Of a DNA stretch of 64,000 bases, positions 23,501 to 34,615 are shown piece by piece (position 1 is the stretch's first letter; each line of letters starts with the position of its first letter). The notes below the pieces were generated by a model. That model made no database searches. It was not told where the DNA came from and saw nothing but the letters and a program-made list of their open reading frames with translations. Source of the stretch: Uloborus plumipes (Eukaryota > Arthropoda > Arachnida > Araneae > Uloboridae); NCBI GenBank assembly GCA_038373865.1, contig JAXGGA010000024.1, positions 186,001 through 250,000 of the forward strand. The letters are read 5' to 3'. Made by a program: the position numbers and the translations under genes.

Positions 23501-26500
23501 AAAATTCCATTTTTTTTAAATACAATTTTGTAATTTTTTTCCTTATGCAGGTTTTTTTTTTTTTTTTGGCAGAGAGAGATGGATGTATGAAACTTTTTTT
23601 CGGGGAAGGTAGTTTTTTTTTTTTTTTTTTTTGTAGAAATTTTTTTCTGGGCGAATAAAAGAAAAAAAAAAGTTACAATTGAAAAAAAAAAAAAAAAAAA
23701 CTACCAATCTCGCAGGAGACTGGCTAAAAGCTTCGAGTTAATGGTAATTCAAGCTGATAGGAAGTTCCCGATCTTCTTAAACGTTTGGGACTCAATGAGA
23801 CCTTCGGGCTAAAGGGATATATTCGAGTAAGGCATCAAGTTTTCAAGACTCTACTGCAGGTGACATGTAAGTACACTATAGATACAGAAAAAATAAGAAG
23901 GGGGGGGGGGAGATGTGTATTGTTATATCACATAAAAATCCTGTTAAATGAAGAGTTAATGAGGAGTTAATTAAGAGTTAAAAGAAGGAAACACACAATT
24001 TTACTTAATGTTTTCAATTTAAATCATATAAAGAAGATCAAAAATCAAATTTAAAACAAATAAACTTTACTTTATACATGTTGAGATGGTTGCTTAAAAT
24101 CAGACGGCGACCTACTTTTATTTGGTCACTTTCTAGTAAGTAAATTTCGTTCACTTTCTAAGTAAATAACATCTATATATTCACTGTTTACATAAATACT
24201 TGCACTGTTAAAGAATACTCAACCTTTTTATTTCTAGTCTAGTTTAAATGTATTTTTTTCGTGTTAATTTACACGTACATATTCTAAATATTTTATGAGA
24301 ATTCAATGCTGAACCAATATTTATTTTAAACATTAATTTTGCGCAAATGTACGCAATCCTTACTTTAGAATCTGGCCGGATTTCCAGTATTTTTCTTCAG
24401 AAAAAAATTACCCAGAATACAGTGGCTGCTACTTAAAAAGGCAGCTGTGCTAATTTAAAAGTATCCAGTTACCGCCGATTCCAAATTCCATAATTTAGGC
24501 TAAGTAAGGAAGGAGAATTGGAATAGATAAAAAAAGTTAAGTGAGGATAAATACTTATGAACAAAATGAATTTAAAGGAGAACGGTTGTACTGACTCAGG
24601 AAAAAAGGCGGCACTTGTAAAATTTAGAATTTTGCGAAGGATTTTTATGGTTAAGCTTTTAAATCTATGTTCATTGATTTCTTTTTTTTTTTTTTTTTTT
24701 TGAAGCAATTTGATTTAAATCATGACTAAAATCACTGATTTAAATCCATTGATTTAAAATCGTTGACAATCAGTGATGGACACCAACATAGTCGTAAATT
24801 GAACCCCAGTAGTCTCCGCGGTGCTGGAGGAGGGTGTACACGAGGATTGAGCGAGTACGATCTAGAAAAAATAAATAGAACTATGAGTTGAATTTATTAT
24901 TATTATTATTTGAAGTTAAATACATATATTTGAAGTTAAATACATCCTAAGTCAACGTTACCGTAAAACGGGGTGTATAGGTACAGCGTGGTGATTCGGA
25001 ACAAAACTTGCTGATCATACAAGGAAATTCTTCATAAATATACCGTCGGGGATTTTTAGCAGTTAACTTTTTTTGAATGGTGACATTATAAGAAAGAGGA
25101 AAAAACAATTTTTGTCATTCTGGCAACAATATTTGATTCTAAACAAGGCTGCAAGCGGGACGCTAAAAACATCAAGTTTTCATGGTCTACAAAATTTTGT
25201 ATGTAAGTACAGACCCCTTTGTATCTCAAATCTAAAAATTGTATTTTTTAATTATGCTGAAATCTGAGCAACAGAGTGTACATTAGAAGAGACAACATAT
25301 TTCAATTGTGGCATAAAAACGAAAAATTCTTTATAATGTCATAGGATAAGGATTTGCGTTGTGAATCGGAGCACTTTGTTCTGTTTTTCCAATTCAAACT
25401 TATTTAAAGGAAACTGTTTATTAAAGGAAACAGAAAAATCAAAATTCTAACTCCAATTCATCTAGTCAAGACATGGACAAGGATTTATTACTGTGTATCT
25501 CTTCTCATGAGCAACTAGATCTTAGAATGAGAGAAAGTTGCAGATTAAAAAAAAAATGCTTGCTCCAGGAGATTTCTTTTACTTAAGAGGCATGGAGGAA
25601 AGTCATACAAACTTTATTTAGCAAAAGTCCAGAGCACAGACAGTGATGAATAAGTGGGAAAGTCTCACAGGATAATCCCCAAAACTCAGAGATTTCAAGA
25701 AACTGCAGAAAAGGCAGCATTTATCCCAGAAGATGTTATGAAAAAACTTAAACCAAGCCACAGCTGCTACTTTTAGGACAAGTACATATTTCTGGACGAC
25801 ATGAGTGACTTCAATTTATGTTAAATCTTTGTATTTCAATTCAAAAGCATTTCTTAAAACTTTAATTTTTCATAAGTTCAAAATTATTTTGAATTTTGAC
25901 AAATCATAAACGTTTACTGATATAGAAAAAAATTTTTATTTGACAGTAACTCTCTGTTCTTATTCTCCCCCATCAATATTACTCATGTTTGTGAGACCTA
26001 CTACAGTTTAAAATGAAAAACATTAAAATTCTCTTAATGCACCCTCCTTGCCCCTCTGAAGATAATGAACACTCGATCATAAAAGCAAACTTCTTGAAAG
26101 TCAGAACTTTACACAAGCGTCTCCTTTAAACGGAACTCGATTGTTTCCTTCGTCTACTACAGAATGACCTAGGATTTTGCCACACTGGTGTAGATTTCAA
26201 ATAGGAGCGCAGTAGCGTAGATTTCACGCCGGAATATTATTTTTATCCACTAAAACTATACTGATGTTTTGAATACTAAAAGAACATTTGAAATCTTGAA
26301 CAGCTATTTATTTGAGAGGGGTTATAATTCCATTGGTTATTTCCTGTAAAAAGTAATAATCTAAGTACGTTTTTCTTTGCATTTTGCATTTTGCACTTCC
26401 TCATTCTTCCACTCACAGAAAAAACCCTGACACTAGAAAATATCTGTAAAGGAATAAAACATAAAATTAAAATGATACAGGAAATTTTTATTTCAAAACA

Positions 26501-28205
26501 TCGTAGTACACAAATTTCTTTGTTTTATTTTTATCAGATTTTAAAACATTGTTTTAAAAACTCTATCTTGAATAAAAAAATATGCAGTTAATTTTTATTT
26601 AAAACAGCATGGTATTTTTAATTTAAATCATTATAAGTTTCGTTTTTAAGAGATTCGAAAAGAAATTAATTCACTTCATTTCCTGATCAAGATATATCAA
26701 CATTCAACATTTAATTTGCCCGAAGTGAATCTCATTTATGATTTATTTAAATAAACGTTGGAAATAAACAAACTGAATGAATTGCAATCTTCAAGGCTAA
26801 TTTATGCTCTATATCTCATCTTCTTTAATCTCAAACATTGCAAGTTAAACTTTGGCCGTTCTTACGCTGACGACAATTATTATTAGTATTTTGTCTTTGA
26901 CATATGTTTTCAGATATCTTCATTCAGCTCGAAGAGAGTCTTGGACAGATTGTCTCTTTGCAATTTCAGAACAGTCGGGTTTAGTTTTGCCTTCATAACA
27001 GTACAGAACAGTACTAAGCAAAAACTGGTAGTGAATACGACTCGTTAATGAAAAAAAAAAAAAAACTGTAGATACATCTGTGCATAATTTATAACCTGTA
27101 TCCCTCTGTAAGTATGTACCTTTAATATGCACAAAGAGTTTTTCAACAGAAGTTACGAAGATTACACGGAAAATATAAGGATACAAAATCCGATCTCTCT
27201 CTCTTTATAATATTAGTATAGATACAATCCGGCATAGCATAAATTTTAAGACAACAGTATTATTTTATTAACTGGAATTACGTGATTTTTGCATGAAATT
27301 GAAAGCTAAGAATTACGTTAAAAAGCATTAATTCATCCAAAAGTAGGATTACAACACAGTATTAAAAACGCTCTTTCTTTTAACTCGATGCGGCCTCAAC
27401 ATCGGTTACCTTGACCTTTCCCTGGTCAGCTAAAAAAAATTATAATTTTTTTATGGTCTATATTTATACTATCATCGATTATAGCTTAATTTCCACTTTG
27501 CCCAGATACGTTGATACACTTAGCTATTAATAATAAATTCAGACAAAAGTTAAGTATTTATTCCAAAATGAACAACGATAGCAAGGAAAATGCGTTGACG
27601 CTGCTGTTTTGTTGGGAGAAAACGCGTTATAACTGTTTTGTTCACTTAAAATTGTCCCTTATTTACAGTTTTGAAACGCTTATCCTTTTATATTTTCACC
27701 AACTAAGGATTATTCATGTCTTTAAAAAAGAGCGAAATCTTTATTTTGATTCATTAATTTATTTACTGCCGTCTTTGGAGCACACCTAGTGTTAGAAAAA
27801 GCAGTTGCCAGACTAGTCTTTTTTTTTTCTTCTTTTCTTTCTCTCTTGCTTTTAACGTGTTCACCTACGTCCGTTATGCTGCAAACTACCGGTTTCAAAC
27901 GTAATGACAGAGCAGATTTCTGTCTGTGAAAGAAATTCGCGGAAGCACGGGGTAAGTAAGCAGTTCTTTTTTGATAATAGCTATTACCAGAAACCGACGA
28001 ATATTATAAAATCTTAAGATCCAGGGCAGGTTTTATGGCCCCAGACAAAATATTTCTTAGAATATTAGACTACTTCAGCGGGATATGTCTTCAGGAAGAT
28101 TCTTCTTCCGAAGGAACTAGGCGCCGAGCTGTTTTTTCAGTCGTCATGGAGGGTCTAGTTTCCGGTGTTTTTCGGACCCACACTTTCGCTGTTCATGAAA
28201 ATGAA
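23500..28205. other. AT-rich intergenic DNA without recognised genes
   Basis: Homopolymer-rich (poly-T/poly-A around 23550-23700, 22510, 24680, 27050). Short open frames here lack any recognisable domain. At 24720-24770 the word TGATTTAAATC recurs. At 24961-25005 an ACGGGGTGTATAGGTACAG phrase resembles transposon ends but has no visible partner. Around 25690-25770 a short coding-like phrase ending PEDVMKKLKPSHSCYF is seen but cannot be placed. Confidence 0.45.
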
Positions 28206-29404
28206 ATGAAAAAGTCAGGGGGGCACAATGGGACAAGTTTAATTTCTTTTACTATATTTTGTTTTTAATTTTGAAGAGATTTTAATTGCAGAATTTTATG
28301 ACAAAACTCTTCAGATGTCAATGTGACTTTTTTTTTCTTAACATTTCATTTTTATATTCCTTTCAAAGAAATTGAATTCCGTAAGTATCTCTAGTTGTCC
28401 CACTATGTCCCTTGGGGAGGGGAGAGTTGAGGCAAGTCGTGAGATAAAAAGAGATATTTAGAAAGGCTCGTGAAAAGCAACTTGATTAAGACATTATCAT
28501 TGCTATTAAATACAGGTTGCGCTATACATAGTACGCGAACCATATAAAACCTGCTTTTCAGCGACAAGTCTTCGAAATAGATATATTAGTAATGCACATG
28601 AAAAAGTCAAAACACTCTTTATAAATTTATTGATGCATTGAAATTAATTACGAAACGTTAAATAATACATTAAAGAATAAGAAAATGGGAATGATAACAT
28701 GCAAAGACAAACAGAAACAGCTTAGAAAAACATTGGAAGTTTTCAAGAGATTGAAATATTTTTGTACCGCCTATTTTCAGAGTTTCTATTAAATGTTTGG
28801 AAGCGGAAAAACTCAGCAAAAAGAAAACAGATTTCAATTCATAAAAAAAAAGTATCGGTAATTATATTTTAGTGTAAGCAGATGGATGGGCTAGTTGATG
28901 CACTCTTTCGATGTATGTAAATTCCACTGAAAATACTTTAAAGAAAACTTCATTAAAATCAATGTCTATTAACAAATTAATGCACTCTTTTCGAAGTTCA
29001 CTAAAATCCATATCCATTACCGATTACATTCTAACTCCTGATATTCTAAAATGATTAGCATTATTATTAAATGTTTACTTTACAGTAAAGAATATTGGAG
29101 ACTCAATAGGGCTCTGTCCTACTGTACTCCCATCACTATTTCCAACTGTTCCTCTCAACGCAGTATTTTTTAATAAAGAGCCTAAAGTTTCAAAACAGTT
29201 TTTAATGAAACGGAGAACATTATTTGCAAGCAATTAAGGAAGTTTCAATTAATTTATTTGTGCTGATTAGTGAATAATAATTTATGTCCCTAATTCTAAA
29301 AATAAAATTTGCATAAATTAGACAAAACTGAAAATACAAATAAGGACTACAGCGTATATACAAGTTGAAGTATGGAAGAATTTTTTCAAAAAAATATGTT
29401 TGCC
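28206..29404. other. Intergenic; possible left part of an older element
   Basis: GGGGGGCACAATGGGACAAG at about 28217 resembles, in inverted orientation, CATGTCCCATTGTACCCC at 32959-32976, on the far side of the hAT element. No coding sequence recognised. Confidence 0.35.
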
Positions 29405-29993
29405 CACTACACCAGGGGTGGCCAACCCGCGGTACGCGTGCCACAATGTGGCACGGCAGAGCAGTAACAGTGGCACGCGAAGACTTTTTGAAAAAATTCC
29501 AAAATTGAGGGAAAAATGACGATCTCAAAAATATTGATAAAAACTAAAACCCTTGAACTGATAATGGTATTTTGACGATTAAGTGTCAGGAGGCTGGCTT
29601 ACAAATTGTCAAAACTACAAATTTGCGAAGTACTTAGCGTTAGCTTCGGACATCCAACGAAAGCACAGGCAATGCTTTGTTAAGCATACTTGTGCTTGAC
29701 ACGAATGAAACTTTCGATGCTGCAGATTGAATTCTTGATCTGCAATAATTTCAGCCGCTGGTAATGAAATTTAAAAAAAAAAAGTAAACTCTGCAAGTAA
29801 AACTAAGAAACCAGATAGGACAAAATTCGGTATGGTTGCACAAATGAAGGTTCTTGAATTGTTTTTGTTTTATTACTTGAAAACAATTTGGGAAAAAAAC
29901 TTCAAATGTATCATCGAATTATTTATCCCCAACTCCTTGCCAAAGAATGAGACTTTTTCTCTGCTGGTGACCCTGTAGAGTTCACTGTATTAA

Positions 29994-31754
29994 CCCATTA
30001 ATGCCTAGCGTCCCTTTTTAGGGACGGTCCGAAAAGTGTGTCTGAATTTTCCAAAAATGACCATTTCAACCAAATAATTATGTTCAATTATTACTTTGGT
30101 ATTGCTTCAATTCTGTATTAACAGATTGAAGCACATAACCGCTGTAAAGTGTGATCTGTAGCCATTTGATTATGAAATTTATCAAAAATTACATCGTTCG
30201 CAATCTCAAGAACAAAAAGCTAAGTTTTTAAAGTTATTAACAAGTAAATCTATCTGTGTTTGATATATGTGCTACTTTGATCGATGTTTTAGTTTACCTT
30301 TTTTTGCAATTTTGTAAATTTTAAATTTTTTTAGGATTTTATGGCAATTTAAGAACGTCCCTAAAAAGGGACGCTAGGCACCAAAGGCTGCATTGTTTAA
30401 CCGTTGCTGATTTCTTGCTTAGAATCTATAATTTATATCAAAGAAGTTAGTAAATGTTTTTAGACTGAAAAACAGATAATAATTGTAATTTTTAAAACTT
30501 ATTTTATTTTCAAAATCTAATTAAATTAAATTAATTAATGTATGTAAACTTAATTATACAATGTTCTTAAATATTTTCTCTTCTTTATTTTTAATTACAA
30601 AAAATACTCAAGGTAAATTTTGTAAGAAAGCTATTTCAAAAATGTAATTCTTTAAAGCACTAATTATTCCTTATATTTCATTACTTTTCCATTATGCATT
30701 TAGGTGTTTATTATTGTTTAGTCTGACTGTTGGGGGGGAAGAAGCCCTAAGCTGTTTCAGAAGCTTAGCATTTCACCTTGATGAAGAATTCAAGGATTGC
30801 ATATGTGTCTGTTGTTTGGGAAAGGGGGGGGGGGTTGTAGATTTAATTTCAGAATTCCCTGAGCATGCGAATTTTGATCTCTACTGTGAGAATTTATTTA
30901 CTTCTCTTGCGCTCCTACGTGATTATTTGTCTCAGCAAGGTTTTGTGCAAGAATCGGATTAAAAGATGCTCATGAACTGAAGTTACGTTGTTCAAAAAAG
31001 AAAAGAGAGGAAGTTTTGAATAAATGTCAATGACAGGTAAAATAATATTACGTTGGTTCGGTGGAATAATAGCAATGTCATAACTCTATTGCATTGAATC
31101 TTCATGGAGTTTATCCTATTGTAAAGGCTAAGCGATTGTCCAACAGCGAAAAGAAAGTAATTGAAATTGATGAACCAAATATATATGGTTGCTCAATTCA
31201 AACGTTGCATAGGGAAAAAGATCCCATGCATCAAATATCGGGAACTACCTGTTTTTGATTCACTCTAAAAAATGGTGGTAGCCGCTCTTCATTTTTATTT
31301 TAAAAGCTGCTGTGTGTACAACATGCATTGAGCTCAAGAGAGTTGAGTTAGGTATTATGGGGCTAGTTGTTATATTGTTTTAAATAAGACTCATGTAAGA
31401 TGTGCCCATTGAAGTAAAAGACCTTATCGGAATGCAGCAAATGCAATACGTAGGTTTGCAGAACAAATGTTTTGCTGACTTTCATACTCAACAACACTAA
31501 TATTTCCTTGATCTCTGAATTTACTTCCCAGTTTATGTTAATTGCTGCTTTTATTTCTTCTTAAAAAAAATTTTGGTAAAAAAGTATGTACCCTCTGGTG
31601 CCTAGCGTCCCTTTTTAGGGACGATTTTTCTTTCTTAAATAAAAAATTTATTTTTTACATGATAATTTTTTAACTATTTTTCCTGTCCATTAAACACTAT
31701 TTGTAACCAGTATACGAAGTATCGTTGAAAAATAAAATGTCAGGCATTAATGGG
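29994..31754. mobile_element. Decayed piggyBac-like element nested in hAT
   Basis: TTAA at 29990-29993 and 31755-31758 brackets inverted ends CCCATTAATGCCT. The left end continues TAGCGTCCCTTTTTAGGGACG; the same hairpin-forming word recurs at about 30355-30380 (inverted) and 31600-31621. It contains a broken piggyBac-type transposase remnant on the + strand, so this is a degenerate, formerly autonomous element inserted into the hAT element. Confidence 0.85.
30714..31480 (+). pseudogene. piggyBac-like transposase remnant
   Basis: Fragments in shifting frames match the order of a piggyBac transposase. A first open piece contains GGGVVDLI then YCENLFTSLALLRDYL, like the conserved FFTS-LL-L segment. 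Near 31058 comes RWNNSNVITL, like the core WxDNxxVTxxS segment. From about 31100 GVYPIVKAKRLSNSEKKVIE follows. From about 31270 KKWW, an in-frame stop, then PLFIFILKAAV matches the WWPxFxxxLDxAV motif downstream of the catalytic core. Several frameshifts and stops make it inactive. No cysteine-rich C-terminus was found. Confidence 0.72.
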
Positions 31755-33564
31755 TTAACAAACTACGAATTAAAGCTCTGAATGTTTTGTGAACTTTTTC
31801 CAGGAGAAAGAGGAGAGCATGGCAAGTTACTCCTTCATTGAAATGTGCAATAGCTGTCCAAAGGAAAAACAGTCATAAGATTTTAGAATTTTAGAGAGTG
31901 TGTTTTTAAAATATCTGGAAGGAAAGCAATGAGGACTTGCTACTTAGGAATGAAGAATAGCAAAAGAATTGAGTTATGTCATCTCTTATTATCCGGCGTT
32001 AAGTAATTTAAATTAACAAAAAAAGTTTCCTAAACCTGTATAGGCCATCTATATTCTTTTATGATGAAAATTCAGTTTCTTTCTCTCTACTTTGGAGAAA
32101 AAAGAATAAAACATTAAATTTAATACTGAAAGTATCAACCCAAATTTAACAATTTTCCAATGATATATGGAGAAAATTTTACACCTATTTTAAGTATACA
32201 TTCAGTGTTAGGTTTGGTGATTTTCAGGATCATAAAAAAAATTCTGATATTTTCAAATTCTTTGTCTATTTCTCTGCCAGATACTATTTGTTACCTTTCC
32301 GAAATCCAAATCAGAATTACTGACCTTTTTCATTGGCAATAAAATATAAAAGCTTACTTCAACAGAAAGTCATCCACGTTATATAGAAATTCGGAAATTT
32401 GTACCAACAAAATTTTTACCGTCTGCTGCTGTTGTAGATTTGATTCAAAATACGCTTCTAAACAAACATTTTTTGCTATGAATGCAGAAAAAACTAAATA
32501 CCATTGAATATTAATTGATAGCAATTAAAACGCTTAAACTTCTTAGGATTCTCAAGAATTAGTCATAAAATTAAAGACTTGGTAAAAAAGATACAGTTTC
32601 ATAAACCATATTAAGTACAGACTGTTTAGTTTTTAGAATGGAATGTTTGATGTTATTTGTTTTTTTTTTTAAGCATAAGCCAACTGACAGAACTTATAAA
32701 AGTGTTTATTAACGAGAACGCTTAAGTTCGGACTTGCTTTATCTTTATTATCATTTAGATTGCAATTGCTCAGATTTACGAGAAAAAATGTTTCTCGTAA
32801 TCTCACTTGAGTAAGAATTGTAGTCAGCCAACCTAAAATATATTTTTAACTTTTTAAAAAATTTCAGTTTGTTGGAAAAATACAATGTGGCACGCTGAGC
32901 ATTTTCTCTCCTCATATTGGCACTCTCGCTAAAAAGGTTGGCCACCCCTACACTACACCATGTCCCATTGTACCCCAATCTTCCCTACTTCAAAAGTTAA
33001 TACATAAACATAATTTACTTGTGTATTGTATTGTAAATAACATACATATTTTTATAGTTTGTTGAAAGCTGAAGAGAATAATCATTTACATTACTTTGGG
33101 CACATGCAGACAATAAAAATTGATACAAGATGTGAAAATTACGACACTGAACCAAGATTTGTTGTTTTTAAGTTTCCTAATGTACACATATACGCAAAGA
33201 AATTTTTAACTTTACTGAGCATTTTCGTAGATTAAGTGCTACTTTACACAATGACGCTGGTTGTTTTCTCATAAAGTCTTGATTTAAACATGGCTTTTTT
33301 TCTCAGAAAAAAAAAGCAATTGAAAAGGCTGTTTTACAGGCACTTAGTGTGGTTTACCTGGCTTACACTTAGTATGGTTTGAACTCACTTTTCTGAATTA
33401 ACCTCTTCCCGGCTTTTCCCGAGCTGGAGTCGGGCAAGCGAATTGTACCATTCTGGCTCATCCTGTGAAAATTAACACTGCACCACCAGCCTTTCCCGAA
33501 TTATTTCACATGTCCCTTTTATGGTTTCGGATGCTTTTATTTACTATTGTTGCGTCCCCAGAAC

Positions 33565-34185
33565 TGCAGAATTGCTAATATCGCATAAAACCGATATATA
33601 TGGCACAGTTCGCTTGAACAGGAAAGGTATGCCTATTGATCTAAAAAAAAAAAAAAGTTGAAAAAGGGAGAAATTGCTGCATTTCAAAAGGGAAAAATCA
33701 TGGTCCTGAAATGGAAGGACAAAAAGGATGTAGCACTGCTTTCCACTGTGCACAACACGGAGATGGTTGCAGTTACCCGCAGGAAGGAAAATAAAATGAA
33801 ATCAAAAGTGGTAGTAGATTACAATGGAACTATGGGAGGGGTCGACCGTGTAGACCTAAGACTACAGTACAGGACGAAGATAATAGAAAACATTATTGAA
33901 CAGTACTACTCGGTAGAATTTTCTGCCAAACAAGGACGTCCATTTACTGATCACCCCCCCCCTCCCCCATCACGTCTGTTTGAAAGACATTTTGTTGATC
34001 ACATTCCATCAAGGGAGAAAAAAATTAATCCAACAAGACAGTGTATTATTTGCTGCTCAAAGAGAGACAGTAGAGGGAAGAAGGTAAGAAGAGAAACAAG
34101 ATTCTACTGTCCAGATTGCGATGTTGGACTCTGTGCAGTACCGTGCTTTCGAATGTACCATACACGATCAAATTTTGATAAATAA
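33565..34185 (+). pseudogene. piggyBac transposase, C-terminal half only
   Basis: Coding similarity begins near 33598 with GTVRLNRKGMPIDL, the conserved strand before the third catalytic region. A run of A bases then leads into the open frame from 33658. That frame contains VLKWKDKKDVALLSTVHN, then YNGTMGGVDRVD (the MGGVD motif with the final catalytic aspartate), then an abnormally short link to GRPF, and an intact-looking C-terminal zinc-binding domain. Its cysteines fall in CIICCSKRD, FYCPDCDVGLC and a final cysteine/histidine pair CFRMYH. The N-terminal half with the first two catalytic aspartates is missing and the helical segment after MGGVD is shortened, so it cannot be an active enzyme. 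It could still be mobilised in trans by a related transposase. Confidence 0.85.
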
Positions 34186-34615
34186 TTTCCTAATAATTTA
34201 TGTAAATGCACAGGATATAAATAAAATTTGTAATTCAAGATTAAAGCTAGGTATTCTAAGCTTTATATTTATAGTTAGTGTGAATTAACTCCAAAGTATA
34301 ATGATTTCTGCCATACAGAAAGCCAACTTTACAGGTAAATACTCATTTATTACTCATTTATTTAAATAGATATTTTTACATTTATTTTTAGGAAATGTTG
34401 CATGCGAATGATGCTATTATGTTTAAAAAGATATGTGGGTGATTCTATTCTAACTGTGATTCTTTTGACAAAAAAAAATCTGATTTTAAATTTAAGCTTT
34501 CTCAATTTTTCGATGCATATTCAGTATTCATTTTACTGTCAAAATAAAAGCCTGCAAGGAATTTACAACAACTTTAACGCGTCAAAAATGAGAAACAAAT
34601 TTCAAATTTTCCGTT

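Larger units (their letters stand above)
29413..32950. mobile_element. hAT element (CAGGGGTGGCCAACC) with nested piggyBac-like insertion
   Basis: Left end CAGGGGTGGCCAACCCGCGG; right end is the complement of TAGGGGTGGCCAACC. Perfect 8-bp target duplication CACTACAC at 29405-29412 and 32951-32958. A shared subterminal phrase AATGTGGCACG occurs near both ends (29444 and 32884). Excluding the nested element it is about 1.8 kb. I could not recognise hAT transposase in the remaining sequence. Confidence 0.88.

Noticed and set aside
28035..28268. 77-codon open frame beginning MAPDKIFLRILDYFSG
   Set aside because: No recognisable domain, no splice or promoter context, and it runs into a putative transposon end.
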